Assembly (NCBI RefSeq): GCF_004114975.1
Contig: NZ_CP030051.1
Location: 3,720,001 to 3,784,000, forward strand
DNA length: 64,000 nucleotides
Source: Bradyrhizobium guangdongense
GTDB taxonomy: Bacteria; Pseudomonadota; Alphaproteobacteria; Rhizobiales; Xanthobacteraceae
Reading direction: 5' to 3'
Below the pieces are notes generated by a model. That model did no database searches. It was given only the letters and a program-made list of their open reading frames with translations, and had not been told where the DNA came from. Below are positions 28,120 to 37,780 of this stretch, piece after piece. Within the stretch, counting starts at the first letter, position 1; each line of letters begins with the position of its first letter. A program made the position numbers and the translations under genes.

Positions 28120-28870
28120 CGCAGCGGGCAACGCCGATCTTTTCCTTCAGGCCGTCGAGACCGACGGCGCCGACCACGATCTGTTTGCCGATCACGTAGC
28201 TCGGCGTGCCGTTCATGCCCATCGCTTCGGCGAGCTTGAAGTTTTCCTCGATGGTGGCGCGGACCTCCGGGCTTCCGATGTCCTTCTCGATCTTGGCGAC
28301 GTCGAGCCCGGCTTCCTTGGCCGCCTGGAGCGCGCGTGCCTTGTCGGCGGCGCCACGGCCGCCGAGCAGCCTCTGGTGGAAGTCGAGATATTTTTTCCCG
28401 GAGGGATCCTGCATGCGCACGGCGACCGCCACCTGGGCGGCCTCGACCGAGCCCTGGCTCAGCACCGGAAACTCCTTCAGCACGACCTTCAGCTTGGGAT
28501 CGGATTTCAGGAGGTCGAGCATGTCGCTCATCGCGCGCTTGCAGTAGCCGCAATTGTAATCGAAGAACTCGACGAAGGTGACGTCGCCGTCCTTGTTGCC
28601 GAGCACGACCTGGCGCGGCGAATTGAAGATCGCATCCGAGTTCTGCGTAACGCTGGCTTCGTGCTTCTTCGCTTCCGCATCAGCCTGGCGCTTGCTGAGC
28701 TCGGTCATGGCTTCCTCGAGCACCTCGGGATGGGCGACGAGGTAGTTCTTGATGATCGCCTCGATATCGGTGCGCTGGGCATCCGAGAAGCTGTCGGCCG
28801 AAGCCGGTCCCGTTGCGCCGAAAATGGCGAGCGCAAACAGCGCGGGAGCAAGCAGGCGCAGCGAAGGCAT
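28103..28870 (-). CDS. DsbA-family thiol:disulfide oxidoreductase
   Basis: Periplasmic thioredoxin-fold protein of 255 aa: signal peptide (MPSLRLLAPALFALAIFGATGPASA), an N-terminal helical extension (about 27-85, as in ScsC/BdbD-like proteins), active site C107-G-Y-C110 in FFDYNCGYCKR, and the cis-Pro loop in NGTPSYVIG. The C-terminus has an extra Cys pair (RCGKATC) whose coding DNA lies in a tandem repeat. ATG 28870 is chosen because AGAGG lies about 8 bases upstream; an earlier in-frame start adds eight residues. Upstream neighbour on the same strand is an M48 protease, another envelope protein-quality factor. Confidence 0.9.
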   Translation of the reverse strand: MPSLRLLAPALFALAIFGATGPASADSFSDAQRTDIEAIIKNYLVAHPEVLEEAMTELSKRQADAEAKKHEASVTQNSDAIFNSPRQVVLGNKDGDVTFVEFFDYNCGYCKRAMSDMLDLLKSDPKLKVVLKEFPVLSQGSVEAAQVAVAVRMQDPSGKKYLDFHQRLLGGRGAADKARALQAAKEAGLDVAKIEKDIGSPEVRATIEENFKLAEAMGMNGTPSYVIGKQIVVGAVGLDGLKEKIGVARCGKATC

Positions 28871-28966
28871 TGGCAAATCCTCTATCCAGAGCAAGTTTCA
28901 AAAAACGTCGCGGCGGACTTAAGCAGGTGTCGTGACGTCAAAGTGGCGGTCGTCAAGTTCAGGCGT

Positions 28967-30373
28967 CTAGTTGCGCGGCGGCTTAGACGCCACGATGTCG
29001 TCGGCCTTGACCCATCCGGGCGTGCCGACTGCGAAACGGGTTTTCGCGCGCGTGGCGAGCTCGCGAGCGGTCTTGTTGTCGCCGCGCAGATACGCGGCCT
29101 GGGCGGAGGCGAGATCCGCCTCGGCATAGTCTCCCTTCCGGCCATAGGCCATCGCGAGCTGGGTGTAGCCGATCGGCGCCTCGGGCTCGCGTGCCACTGC
29201 GGCACGGAGAATCCTGATCGCGTCGTCCGTGTAGGCCTTATTATCGGTTCCAACCAGAGCCTGCCCAAGTAACATCTCGATGAGGGCGGCATTGTTCGAG
29301 AGTGCGACAGCCTTGCGCAGGGGAGCGATCGCCTCGGCAGGCTTGCCGCTCTCCAGCAGGGCCTGGCCGCGGACCTCGTAGAAATACGGGTTGTTCGGCT
29401 GGACCGCGATCAGCGCGTCGATCTGGGCCAGCGCGCTGCGCAAATCGCCGTGCAGATAGGTGCTGATGGCGCGGGCATAGCGTGCCGGCAGGCTGTCATT
29501 GGTCAGGGGATAGCGGCGGTAGACCGTCTCCGGCCGCTCCATGAAGGCCGAGATCTTGGCGCGGACCATGTCGTGACGGAGCTGGAGCGCGGGATCGTCC
29601 TTCTTGTCCCAATAGGGACTGGTGCTGGCGAATTCCTGGAGCGCGGCGACGCGCTCGGCGGGCATCGGGTGCGATTGGAGATAGGGATCGGCGCCGCGCG
29701 AGGCGAACAGGCTCTCGCTGGTGAAGCGCTTGAAGGTCTCGTACATGCCCTTCGGCGACTGCTGGGTCGCGGTCAGGAATTTCACGCCCGCACGGTCGGC
29801 GTTTTCCTCCTGCTGGCGCTGGTAGGAGAGCAGCGAACGACGGATCATCTCCTGCGGCCCCGTGAGCGCCGCCGCACCGGCATTGGCGAGGCCGTTGTTG
29901 CCGCTGTTGCCGCCGCGGCTGGCACCTGCGGCGAGCGCGCCTGCGCCGAGCAGCATGGCGATGATCATCTGGGTCTGGGCGTTGGCGAGCTGCTCGCGCA
30001 GCTTGGACAGATGGCCACCGGCGAGATGCCCGGTCTCGTGCGCGAGCACGCCGATCAGCTGGTTCGGCGTCTCCGATTGCAGGATCGCGCCGTAATTGAC
30101 GAAGATGCGGCGGCCATCGGCGACGAACGCGTTGAACGAGCTGTCGTTGATGATGACCATGTTGATGTTCTGCTTCTCCAGACCGGCGACGCGCAGGATC
30201 GGGCGCGTATATTCGCGCAAGAGCTGCTCGGTTTCGGTGTCGCGCAGGATCGGCGGCCCTTTGCCCTCCTGCGCCCGTGCCGTGGAGAACGGTGCCAGCG
30301 CCATCGCCGCTGCCGTGACGAGGGCGGTCAGCGCCGAGGCTTTCTTGCGCAATGCGATCTGGAGCGACATCAA
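28967..30373 (-). CDS. Periplasmic M48-family metalloprotease with TPR tail (BepA-like)
   Basis: A 468-aa exported zinc protease. Signal peptide (to about residue 34), M48 domain with H112-E-T-G-H116 and the third ligand Glu in QRQQEENADRAG, a Gly/Asn-rich loop (about 150-165), and TPR repeats from about 320 to the end (LDALIAVQPNNPYFYEVRGQALLESGK). This is the architecture of BepA/YfgC, which checks outer-membrane protein assembly and LptD folding. It precedes the DsbA-like gene by 96 bases on the same strand. Confidence 0.92.
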   Translation of the reverse strand: MMSLQIALRKKASALTALVTAAAMALAPFSTARAQEGKGPPILRDTETEQLLREYTRPILRVAGLEKQNINMVIINDSSFNAFVADGRRIFVNYGAILQSETPNQLIGVLAHETGHLAGGHLSKLREQLANAQTQMIIAMLLGAGALAAGASRGGNSGNNGLANAGAAALTGPQEMIRRSLLSYQRQQEENADRAGVKFLTATQQSPKGMYETFKRFTSESLFASRGADPYLQSHPMPAERVAALQEFASTSPYWDKKDDPALQLRHDMVRAKISAFMERPETVYRRYPLTNDSLPARYARAISTYLHGDLRSALAQIDALIAVQPNNPYFYEVRGQALLESGKPAEAIAPLRKAVALSNNAALIEMLLGQALVGTDNKAYTDDAIRILRAAVAREPEAPIGYTQLAMAYGRKGDYAEADLASAQAAYLRGDNKTARELATRAKTRFAVGTPGWVKADDIVASKPPRN

Positions 30374-30544
30374 ACGGTCTGGGTCAAACGGGCTTTGAAG
30401 CAGTGTTGTGATTGGTTTTGGCGATTGGCGGCGGACCGGATAAGCGATATGCCCTTATGAGCCGTATATTGCGGCTAGTCTGGGGCGCAAGCGCCCTGTT
30501 TCCGGACCGCACAGGCCGGTCCACCAGCGAAATAGCAGAAATCG

Positions 30545-31732
30545 ATGCACGATGCGACATTGAGGAACCGGGTAGGGCAGTGGCTCGAGCCCTCCCGCCG
30601 CAGCGATGTTCCCCCGTTCATGGTGATGGACGTCATGGCGGCGGCGGCCCGAATCGAGGCGGCCGGCGGCCATGTCATTCACATGGAGGTCGGCCAGCCC
30701 GCGGCCGGGGCGCCGAAGACCGCGATTGCTGCGGCGCAGGCCGCGCTTTCTGCGAGCCGGATCGACTACACCTCGGCGCTGGGCATTCCGTCCTTGCGCG
30801 AGCGCATCGCACGGCATTATCGCGATGCGTATGGCTGCGCCGTCAGCCCGGACAGGATCGTGGTGACCACGGGCTCCTCCGGCGGGTTCGTCCTGGCGTT
30901 CCTGTCGATGTTCGAGCCGGGCGCTCGCGTTGCCGTCACGGTGCCCGGCTATCCGCCATACCGTCACATCCTCACCGCGCTCGGCTGCGAGCCGGTGCTG
31001 ATCGAGACCAGCAACGAGACGCGCCATGCGCTGACCGGGGAGGCGCTGCTTTCCGCCCACCGCAAGGCGCCGCTGAAGGGCGTGCTGGTCGGCAGCCCGG
31101 CCAATCCGACCGGAACGATGATGTCCCGCGAAGCGCTCGCCGGCCTCATCACGGCTGCGGAAGATGCGGGCATCCGCTTCATCTCCGACGAGATCTATCA
31201 CGGGCTCGACTACGCGTTTCCGGCGGTGACGGCGACGGCGTTGTCCGAGCACGCAGTCGTGATCAACTCGTTCTCCAAGTATTTTTGCATGACGGGCTGG
31301 CGCGTCGGATGGATGGTGGTGCCCGAGATTTTGGTGCGGCCCATCGAACGGCTGCAACAGAATCTCTCCATCTCCGTGCCGTCGCTGTCGCAGATCGCTG
31401 CAGAGGCCGCGTTCGACGGTGCGGCCGAGATGGAGGAGATCAAGCACGGCTATCAGGAGAACCGGCGCATCCTGATCGAGGGATTGCCTCGGGCGGGCCT
31501 GGGCAAGTTCTTGCCTGCGGACGGTGCATTTTATCTCTATGCCGACGTCTCGGATTTCACCGCCGACAGTTACGACTTCGCCAAGCAAATGCTGGAGCAG
31601 GCCCATGTTGCGGCAACGCCGGGCGTTGATTTCGATCCGATCCATGGCCGCTCGTTCATCCGCTTCTCCTATGCGCGATCGGCCGCGGAGATGCGGGAGG
31701 CAGTTGACCGGATCGCTCACTGGCTTAAATAG
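30545..31732 (+). CDS. PLP-dependent class I/II aminotransferase
   Basis: A 395-aa fold-type I aminotransferase. Lys245 in NSFSKYFCMTGWRVGW forms the PLP Schiff base; Asn187 in GSPANPTG, Asp215 and Tyr218 in ISDEIYHG complete the cofactor site, and the substrate Arg is in RFSYARS. Substrate cannot be told from sequence. It is 33 bases upstream of bioY on the same strand, so the two are probably cotranscribed, although no other biotin-synthesis gene is nearby. Confidence 0.9.
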   Translation: MHDATLRNRVGQWLEPSRRSDVPPFMVMDVMAAAARIEAAGGHVIHMEVGQPAAGAPKTAIAAAQAALSASRIDYTSALGIPSLRERIARHYRDAYGCAVSPDRIVVTTGSSGGFVLAFLSMFEPGARVAVTVPGYPPYRHILTALGCEPVLIETSNETRHALTGEALLSAHRKAPLKGVLVGSPANPTGTMMSREALAGLITAAEDAGIRFISDEIYHGLDYAFPAVTATALSEHAVVINSFSKYFCMTGWRVGWMVVPEILVRPIERLQQNLSISVPSLSQIAAEAAFDGAAEMEEIKHGYQENRRILIEGLPRAGLGKFLPADGAFYLYADVSDFTADSYDFAKQMLEQAHVAATPGVDFDPIHGRSFIRFSYARSAAEMREAVDRIAHWLK

Positions 31733-31765
31733 CCGCCAGTTTTCGCCAGCCTTCCGGAGTGCATC

Positions 31766-32380
31766 TTGTCTGACCCAATCGTCCAGTCTGCCGCCACATC
31801 GCGTTCTCCTCTTGCCGCAGTGATGTGGCCGACCCGGCCGGGCGAAGCCGTCGGCGCGTTGCGCGCGTTCGTGCTCATCGCGCTCGGCTCCGCATTGATG
31901 GCGCTATCAGCCAAGGTGAACCTGCCGCTGCCTTACGTGCCCATGACGTTGCAGACGCTGGTCGTGCTGACGATCGGCGCGGCCTATGGCTGGCGCCTTG
32001 GCAGCGCAACCATGATTGCCTACCTCGCCGAGGGCGCGATGGGGCTTCCGGTCTTCGCCGGCCCTGTCGGTGGAATTGCACCGCTGGTCGGGCCGACCGC
32101 TGGCTATCTCTATGGCTTCGTGGCGGCTGCCTTCATCACCGGCTGGCTGGCGGAGCGCGGCTGGGATCGCAATGTCGTGCTGCTGTTTGCGGCCATGGCG
32201 TTCGGCCATGTCGTCATTTTCATCGCCGGCTTCGGCTGGCTGGCGTACGGCATCGGGCTTGGTGGAACCAAGGCTTGGGCGGTCGGCGTCGCACCGTTCA
32301 TCGCGGCCTCCGTCATCAAGAACGCGCTCGGCGCTGTCCTGATGCCGGCGATGCGCCGGATCGTCGACCGGCGCGGCTAG
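31766..32380 (+). CDS. bioY: BioY-family biotin transporter (S component)
   Basis: A 204-aa protein with six hydrophobic helices. The conserved BioY signatures PLPYVPMTLQTLVVLTIGAAYG, MIAYLAEGAMGLPVFAG and the glycine-rich GPTAGYLYGF are present. BioY is the substrate-binding component of ECF-type biotin uptake and can also work alone. The start is TTG with GGAG 6-7 bases upstream. Downstream a hairpin separates it from dctA. Confidence 0.93.
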   Translation: MSDPIVQSAATSRSPLAAVMWPTRPGEAVGALRAFVLIALGSALMALSAKVNLPLPYVPMTLQTLVVLTIGAAYGWRLGSATMIAYLAEGAMGLPVFAGPVGGIAPLVGPTAGYLYGFVAAAFITGWLAERGWDRNVVLLFAAMAFGHVVIFIAGFGWLAYGIGLGGTKAWAVGVAPFIAASVIKNALGAVLMPAMRRIVDRRG

Positions 32381-32409
32381 ATTTCACTGTACGGAATGTT
32401 CCAATTGAC

Positions 32410-32447
32410 AGAGCCGGCCAAGTTGCTCTTGGCTGGCTCTGAGTTTT
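32410..32447 (+). terminator. Hairpin-terminator between bioY and dctA
   Basis: A 13-bp stem AGAGCCGGCCAAG/CTTGGCTGGCTCT (one G-T pair) with loop TTGCT, followed by GAGTTTT. It ends 17 bases before the dctA start and so may also act as an attenuator or mRNA 5' stabiliser. Confidence 0.75.
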
Positions 32448-32463
32448 GAGGGGGAGTGAAACA

Positions 32464-33798
32464 ATGACGACGACAACGATGGCCGGGGTGCCGGCTGCAC
32501 CGGCTGCGGCCAAGCCGTGGTATAAAATTCTCTACGTCCAGGTGCTGATCGCCATCGTGCTCGGTGCAATCGTCGGCTCGTTCTGGCCGTCCGTCGCCAC
32601 CAACGATTGGATCAAGGCGCTCGGCGACGGCTTCGTCAAGCTGATCAAGATGGTGATCGCCCCGATCATCTTCTGCACCGTGGTCTCCGGCATCGCCCAC
32701 ATCCAGGATGCCAAGAAGGTCGGACGCATCGGCGTCAAGGCTCTGGTCTATTTCGAGATCGTCTCCACCTTCGCGCTCGTCATCGGTCTCATCATCGGCA
32801 ACGTCGTGAAGCCGGGCGCGGGCTTCGGCAGCGCGGCTGCCAACGCGCAGGCCGTCGCCAACTATGCCAAGCAGGCCGAAGGCCAGAAGTCGGTCGACTT
32901 CATCCTGCACATTATTCCCGACACCGTGGTCGGCGCGTTCGCCCAGGGCGAGATCCTGCAGGTGCTGTTGTTCTCAGTGCTGTTCGGCTTCGCCATCATG
33001 AGCTTGGGCGAGCGCGGCCACACCATCCGCAGCTTCATCGACGATGCCGCCCATGCCGTGTTCGGCGTCATCTCCATCGTGATGCGCGCGGCGCCGGTTG
33101 GTGCGTTCGGCGCGATGGCCTTTACGATCGGCAAGTTCGGCACCGGCGCGATTCTCAATCTGATGGGCCTGATCGCGACGTTCTACCTCACCGCGGCGCT
33201 GTTCGTCTTCGTCGTGCTCGGCATCATCGCGCGCCTCGCCGGCTTCTCGATCTTCAAGTTCCTGGCCTATATCAAGGACGAACTGCTGATCGTGCTCGGC
33301 ACCTCGTCCTCCGAGAGCGCGCTGCCGTCCTTGATGGAAAAGCTGGAACGGCTCGGCTGCTCCAAATCGGTGGTCGGCCTCGTGGTGCCCACGGGTTATT
33401 CCTTCAACCTCGACGGCACCAACATCTACATGACCCTGGCGACGCTCTTCATCGCCCAGGCGCTTGGCTTCGATCTGACCTTCGGCCAGCAACTCACCAT
33501 TCTGGTGGTGGCGATGCTGACCTCGAAGGGCGCCTCCGGCATCACCGGCGCCGGCTTCATCACGCTGGCGGCGACCCTTGCGGTGGTCGATCCGCGACTC
33601 GTGCCGGGCATGGCGATCGTGCTCGGCATCGACAAGTTCATGAGCGAGTGCCGCGCCCTGACCAACCTCTGCGGCAACGGCGTCGCCTGCGTGATCGTCG
33701 CCTGGTGGGAGGGCGAGCTCGATCGTGACAAGCTCAACGCGCGGCTGAGCCGGCAGATCGATCCGACCGACATGGAAACGGCGATCACGACGGACTGA
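32464..33798 (+). CDS. dctA: C4-dicarboxylate:cation symporter
   Basis: A 444-aa DctA/GltP-type (DAACS) secondary transporter importing succinate, fumarate and malate. The diagnostic serine-rich HP1 loop ([12 protein letters not shown]), the TM7 motif ([13 protein letters not shown]) and the HP2/TM8 region ([29 protein letters not shown]) are intact. ATG 32464 follows GGGGGAG; an in-frame start at 32446 adds six residues. In rhizobia DctA feeds nitrogen-fixing bacteroids, but no dctBD genes or sigma54 promoter are seen nearby. Confidence 0.94.
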   Translation: MTTTTMAGVPAAPAAAKPWYKILYVQVLIAIVLGAIVGSFWPSVATNDWIKALGDGFVKLIKMVIAPIIFCTVVSGIAHIQDAKKVGRIGVKALVYFEIVSTFALVIGLIIGNVVKPGAGFGSAAANAQAVANYAKQAEGQKSVDFILHIIPDTVVGAFAQGEILQVLLFSVLFGFAIMSLGERGHTIRSFIDDAAHAVFGVISIVMRAAPVGAFGAMAFTIGKFGTGAILNLMGLIATFYLTAALFVFVVLGIIARLAGFSIFKFLAYIKDELLIVLGTSSSESALPSLMEKLERLGCSKSVVGLVVPTGYSFNLDGTNIYMTLATLFIAQALGFDLTFGQQLTILVVAMLTSKGASGITGAGFITLAATLAVVDPRLVPGMAIVLGIDKFMSECRALTNLCGNGVACVIVAWWEGELDRDKLNARLSRQIDPTDMETAITTD

Positions 33799-33804
33799 TC
33801 AGGA

Positions 33805-33831
33805 TTTGACAGCGCGACGCGCGCTGTCAAA
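33805..33831. terminator. Bidirectional hairpin between dctA and the SDR gene
   Basis: A perfect 12-bp stem TTTGACAGCGCG/CGCGCTGTCAAA with a 3-base loop sits in the 28-base gap between two convergent genes and includes the stop codon of the SDR gene. Confidence 0.8.
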
Positions 33832-34711
33832 CCTTGAAGTAATAGGGCTGGTCGAGATCCTCGATCAGCCCTTTTTCTTTCGGCTCCCAGCCGAGCAGGG
33901 CGCGGGTCTTCGCGCTCGATGTCGGCACGTCGATGCCGGTAAATTGCGCGAACCAGCCGAAATGGCCGGCCGCTTCCTCCGGTGATTTCGAGACCACGGG
34001 CACGCCGAGCCTTTTGCCGATCACCTCGGCAATGGCCTTGAACGGCACGCCTTCCTCGGCGATCGCATGATAGCGCGGTGCATTTGCGCCTTGCTCGAGC
34101 GCCAGCCGATAGACACGCGCGGCATCGAAGCGGTGCCCGGCAGGCCAGCGGTTCATCCCGTCGCCGATATAGGCCGACACGCCTTTCTCGCGCGCGATGT
34201 TGATCAGGATGGGGACGAAGCCGTGGTCGCCTTCACCGTGGGTCGACGGCGGCAGACGCACCACCGCCGTGCGCAGGCCCTGCGCAGCCAGGTCCTCCGC
34301 GACGGCTTCCGATACGCGCGGAAAGCGACGCGCGGATGGGTCGTCTTCGGTCGCAAGGCGCCCGGGCGCGAGCAGCGCGACGCCGCCTGTAACGATCAAT
34401 GGACGGTCGGATCCCCTAAGCTCCTCGCCGAGCGCGAGAATGGCGCGGCGGTCGAGCTCGCAATTCTCCAGGAATTTCGAGAAATCGTGGTTGAAGCCGA
34501 GATGCAGCACGCCATCGGAGCCGGCCGCGCCGCTGCGCAAGGACGCGTGGTCCTCGAGCGAGCCGCGCTGAACCTCGGCACCCATGGCAGCGAGTGCTGC
34601 AGCACCTGACTCGGAGCGGGCAAGTCCGAGCACGCTGTGGCCGGCCGCGATCAGATCCCGAACGACGGCGGAGCCGACGAAGCCGGTGGCGCCAGTGACG
34701 AAGACACGCAT
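33827..34711 (-). CDS. NAD(P)-dependent SDR/epimerase-type oxidoreductase
   Basis: A 294-aa extended-SDR protein. The Rossmann fingerprint TGATGFVGS at about residues 6-14, [11 protein letters not shown] and the long C-terminal substrate half ([26 protein letters not shown]) resemble atypical SDRs annotated as NAD-dependent epimerase/dehydratase. The canonical YxxxK is not visible. ATG 34711 is preferred over an in-frame start 11 codons upstream because the Rossmann strand starts directly ([10 protein letters not shown]). Divergent from a MmyB-type regulator that probably controls it. Confidence 0.85.
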   Translation of the reverse strand: MRVFVTGATGFVGSAVVRDLIAAGHSVLGLARSESGAAALAAMGAEVQRGSLEDHASLRSGAAGSDGVLHLGFNHDFSKFLENCELDRRAILALGEELRGSDRPLIVTGGVALLAPGRLATEDDPSARRFPRVSEAVAEDLAAQGLRTAVVRLPPSTHGEGDHGFVPILINIAREKGVSAYIGDGMNRWPAGHRFDAARVYRLALEQGANAPRYHAIAEEGVPFKAIAEVIGKRLGVPVVSKSPEEAAGHFGWFAQFTGIDVPTSSAKTRALLGWEPKEKGLIEDLDQPYYFKV

Positions 34712-34755
34712 GAGCAATTCTCCAGGGTTGGTGGAGACGACCATCTGCGCTAGAA

Positions 34756-34788
34756 TTATCCGGGTAAAGTTGTGAGTTTATCAGGGTA
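34756..34788. promoter_or_regulatory. Tandem operator repeats for the MmyB-type regulator
   Basis: TTATCCGGGTA (34756-34766) and TTATCAGGGTA (34778-34788) are direct repeats, 10 of 11 bases identical, offset by exactly 22 bp (two helical turns). They fill the 79-base gap between the divergent SDR and regulator genes and end just before the regulator start. Probably the autoregulatory site controlling both directions. Confidence 0.6.
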
Positions 34789-34790
34789 TA

Positions 34791-35630
34791 ATGGCTAACA
34801 GGATGGCTGCCACCGCCAGCGAGAATCCGCTCGGGACCTATTTGAAAGACCGCAGAACCCGGCTTGACGCGGCCGCGTTCGGCTTTGGCGGCAGCCGCAG
34901 GCGCACGCCGGGGCTGCGACGCGAGGAGGTGGCGCAGCGGGCCAATATCAGCCCGACTTGGTACACTTGGCTGGAGCAGGGGCGGGGCGGTGCGCCCTCG
35001 GCCGACGTGCTCGACCGGATCGCGCGCGCACTGATGCTCACCGACGTCGAGCGCGAGCATCTGTTCCTGATCGGTCTCGGCCGTCTGCCCGAGGTCCGTT
35101 ACCAGGCAAGCGAGGGCGTCTCGCCGCGCCTCCAGCGCGTGCTCGACGCGCTCGAGACCAGTCCGGCCATCATCAGGACCATGACGTGGGATGTCGTGGC
35201 GTGGAATCGTGCGGCCACGATCGTGCTGACCGACTACTCGAAACTACCGCCGGAACGGCGCAACATCCTGCGTTTGATGTTCTGCGAGCCGCATGTGCGG
35301 GCCGCGCAACATGATTGGAACAGCGTGGCTCGCTTCGTCGTGGCAGCCTTTCGCGCGGACGCGGCGCGTGCCGGCGCGGTCTCGCACGTCGCTGAATTTG
35401 TCAACGAGCTCTGTCGCCTCAGCCCGGAGTTCGCGAAGCTGTGGGCCGACAACGACGTCCGCTCCCATGGCGAAGGCGTCAAGCATCTGCGCCATCCCGT
35501 GCTCGGCCCGATCGCGTTCGAATATTCCGCCTTCGCGGTCGACGGCCGGCCCGATCTCGGCATGGTCGTCTACAACCCGGCGACACCCGAGGACGCTCAG
35601 CGCATCAAGGCTGTGCTCGCCAAAGGCTGA
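34791..35630 (+). CDS. XRE-family regulator with MmyB-type ligand domain
   Basis: A 279-aa one-component regulator. Residues about 10-90 hold the HTH (LGTYLKDRRTRLDAAAFG, TPGLRREEVAQRANISPTWYTWLEQG); the remainder is the MmyB-like ligand-binding domain (TWDVVAWNRAATIVLTDYSKLPPERRN, LAKLWADNDVRSHGEG), a fold proposed to bind fatty acids or similar small molecules. A TATAAT at 34787-34792 overlaps the first ATG, so the actual start could be ATG 34803 on a nearly leaderless mRNA. Divergent partner of an SDR gene, a common pairing for this family. Confidence 0.9.
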   Translation: MANRMAATASENPLGTYLKDRRTRLDAAAFGFGGSRRRTPGLRREEVAQRANISPTWYTWLEQGRGGAPSADVLDRIARALMLTDVEREHLFLIGLGRLPEVRYQASEGVSPRLQRVLDALETSPAIIRTMTWDVVAWNRAATIVLTDYSKLPPERRNILRLMFCEPHVRAAQHDWNSVARFVVAAFRADAARAGAVSHVAEFVNELCRLSPEFAKLWADNDVRSHGEGVKHLRHPVLGPIAFEYSAFAVDGRPDLGMVVYNPATPEDAQRIKAVLAKG

Positions 35631-35695
35631 CTGACGGATTTCGCAGCTTCGCCCGTTTAACCCGCATCTCTGACGTTGAAGAGCGGGGCGCTATC

Positions 35696-37780
35696 TTGGG
35701 CAATGCGGCAGTAGATCGGATCGTACGGGAGGCGGCGGAGTATTTTGCGGCGGGTCGGCCGGATCAGGCGGAGGTCCTCTGCACGGAGCTCTTGAAGGCA
35801 AAGCCGGATCATGTGCCGGCGCTGCATCTGGCCGCCGTTGCGGCTTTCGTCAGCGACCGTGCCGCCGACGGCGCGGCGCTGCTCAATCGGGTCTTCAACA
35901 TCGATCCCGACCACGCGCCTGCGCTGATGACGCTCGGCGATGCGCTTGCCGTGAAAGGCGAGCACGAGGGCGCCGTGGCAGCGTTCCGGCGCGCGCTACG
36001 CGGGCGGCCCGATGATGCCGGCCTGTACAACAAGCTCGGCGTGGCGCTGGGCGAGCTTGCGCGTTTCGGCGAAGCCGAGACGGCCTATCGCCGCGCGATC
36101 GCGCTCGACGCTCATCTGACGCGCGCGTGCTTCAATCTCGCCGTCGCGCTTGCGGAGCAGGGACGGCTGATCGAGGCTGAGGAGGCGTATCGCGCGGTGC
36201 TCGCGCGCGACCCCGTCTTTCGAGGGGCCTGGCTCAATCTCGGCAACGTCCTTGCGGACCAGAACAGGCTTGACGAAGCCGCGGCCGCGTACCGCCGCGG
36301 GCTCCAGCTGGATCCTGACGATGTCGGTTTGATCTGCAATCTCGGCGCGGTGCTGTATCGGCAAGGATTGCTCGAGGGAGCCATCGCACAATACCGCTGC
36401 GCCATCGCGCTCGCGCCCGGCAATGCCGCGACGCTGCGCCTGCTTGGTCTGGTCCTGCATGAAGCCGGTCATTTGCAGGAGGCCGCGGAGATCTACCGGC
36501 AGACATTCGCGCTTCAGCCTGGCGATCACATGATTGCCACCAATCTCGGCGCCTGCCTCTCAGATCTCGGCGAACTCGACGACGCCGTTGCGGCCTGTGA
36601 GCACGCCTTGCGGCTCAAGCCCGATCACGCGCCGGCCCATACCAACCTCGGCATCATCTTCGAGAAGCAGCAGCGCATCGCCGATGCGGTGGCCGCGCAT
36701 CGCCGTGCGGTCGCAGCCGATCCATCCTATGCCAAGGGGCACGCCAATCTCGCGGTCGCATTGCGCAATGCCGGCGAGATCGACGAGGCGCTTGCAGTCT
36801 CGGCGCATGCGGTCGCGCTCGATCCGGAGCAGCCGCTCGCGCAATATAATCACGCGCATTTCCTGCTGATGAACGGCCATTTTGCCGAGGGTTTCGAAGC
36901 CTACAGATGGCGCCGCAAATGCAAGACGCTGTCGGACGGTGATCCCAGTTTCAGCGAGCCGGAATGGCACGGCGATCCGCTCGAAGGCCGCACCTTGCTG
37001 GTGTTCGCCGAATACGGCCTCGGCGATGCCCTGCATTTCGCGCGTTATCTGCCAATGGTGACGGCCATGGGCGGCAGGATCATTCTCCAGGTACAGCCTG
37101 CGCTCGCCTCGCTGCTGCGGCAATTGCCCGATGTCACCGTGATGTCGCGCGGTGAAGCGTTGCCGCCATTTGATTTGCAAGTGCCGTTGATGAGCCTGCC
37201 GCGCCTGTTCGGCACCACGCTCGCTAATTTGCCCGCTGACGTTCCTTATCTGCGTCCGGATCCCGAGAGAGTGTCGCGCTGGCAGACCGCACTCGGCCGC
37301 GAGACGCGGCTGAAGGTCGGCGTGATCTGGGCCGGCAATCCCAGGCACAAGGGCGACGGGCAGCGTTCGCTGTCAGCCGAGGCCTTGCTGCCGCGGCTCG
37401 TGATGCCCGATGTGCAGCTCTATAGCCTGCAAAAGGAACCACGAACGGAGGACGGCGCCGTGCTCGCGGCACTTGGCGACGCGGTCATCGACCTCGCGCC
37501 TGCGCTCGGTGATTTTGCCGATACTGCGGCGGCGGTGGCGGCGCTTGATCTCGTCATCGCCGTCGACACGTCGGTTGCGCATCTTGCCGGCGCTCTCGGC
37601 CGCCCGGTATGGATGCTCACGCCATACGCGCTCGACTGGCGTTGGCTGCGCGATCGCGAGGACAGCCCGTGGTATCCGACCATGCGGTTGTTTCGTCAGC
37701 GTAGGCCCCGCGAATGGAGCGACCCGCTGATGCGCTTGACCGCAGCGCTTGCGGTTCTCGCGGCGAAGAGCACGAGCTAG
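35696..37780 (+). CDS. TPR-repeat protein with C-terminal GT9/SPINDLY-like glycosyltransferase domain
   Basis: About 694 aa. The first about 400 residues are ten or more tetratricopeptide repeats (units such as AEAAYRRAIALDAHLTRACFNLAVALAEQGR); the last about 260 form a glycosyltransferase-like Rossmann domain (LLVFAEYGLGDALHFARYLP, GVIWAGNPRHKGDG, DLVIAVDTSVAHLAGALGRPVWML). Such proteins are thought to glycosylate proteins or surface structures. The frame is open from far upstream but overlaps the previous gene there; TTG 35696 is the best start in the gap, with no strong ribosome-binding site. Last gene before the convergent FAD oxidoreductase; the two coding ends overlap by 4 bases. Confidence 0.85.
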   Translation: MGNAAVDRIVREAAEYFAAGRPDQAEVLCTELLKAKPDHVPALHLAAVAAFVSDRAADGAALLNRVFNIDPDHAPALMTLGDALAVKGEHEGAVAAFRRALRGRPDDAGLYNKLGVALGELARFGEAETAYRRAIALDAHLTRACFNLAVALAEQGRLIEAEEAYRAVLARDPVFRGAWLNLGNVLADQNRLDEAAAAYRRGLQLDPDDVGLICNLGAVLYRQGLLEGAIAQYRCAIALAPGNAATLRLLGLVLHEAGHLQEAAEIYRQTFALQPGDHMIATNLGACLSDLGELDDAVAACEHALRLKPDHAPAHTNLGIIFEKQQRIADAVAAHRRAVAADPSYAKGHANLAVALRNAGEIDEALAVSAHAVALDPEQPLAQYNHAHFLLMNGHFAEGFEAYRWRRKCKTLSDGDPSFSEPEWHGDPLEGRTLLVFAEYGLGDALHFARYLPMVTAMGGRIILQVQPALASLLRQLPDVTVMSRGEALPPFDLQVPLMSLPRLFGTTLANLPADVPYLRPDPERVSRWQTALGRETRLKVGVIWAGNPRHKGDGQRSLSAEALLPRLVMPDVQLYSLQKEPRTEDGAVLAALGDAVIDLAPALGDFADTAAAVAALDLVIAVDTSVAHLAGALGRPVWMLTPYALDWRWLRDREDSPWYPTMRLFRQRRPREWSDPLMRLTAALAVLAAKSTS

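Noticed and set aside
32381..32463. Sigma54 promoter before dctA
   Set aside because: No TGGCAC-N5-TTGC match in the short bioY-dctA gap.
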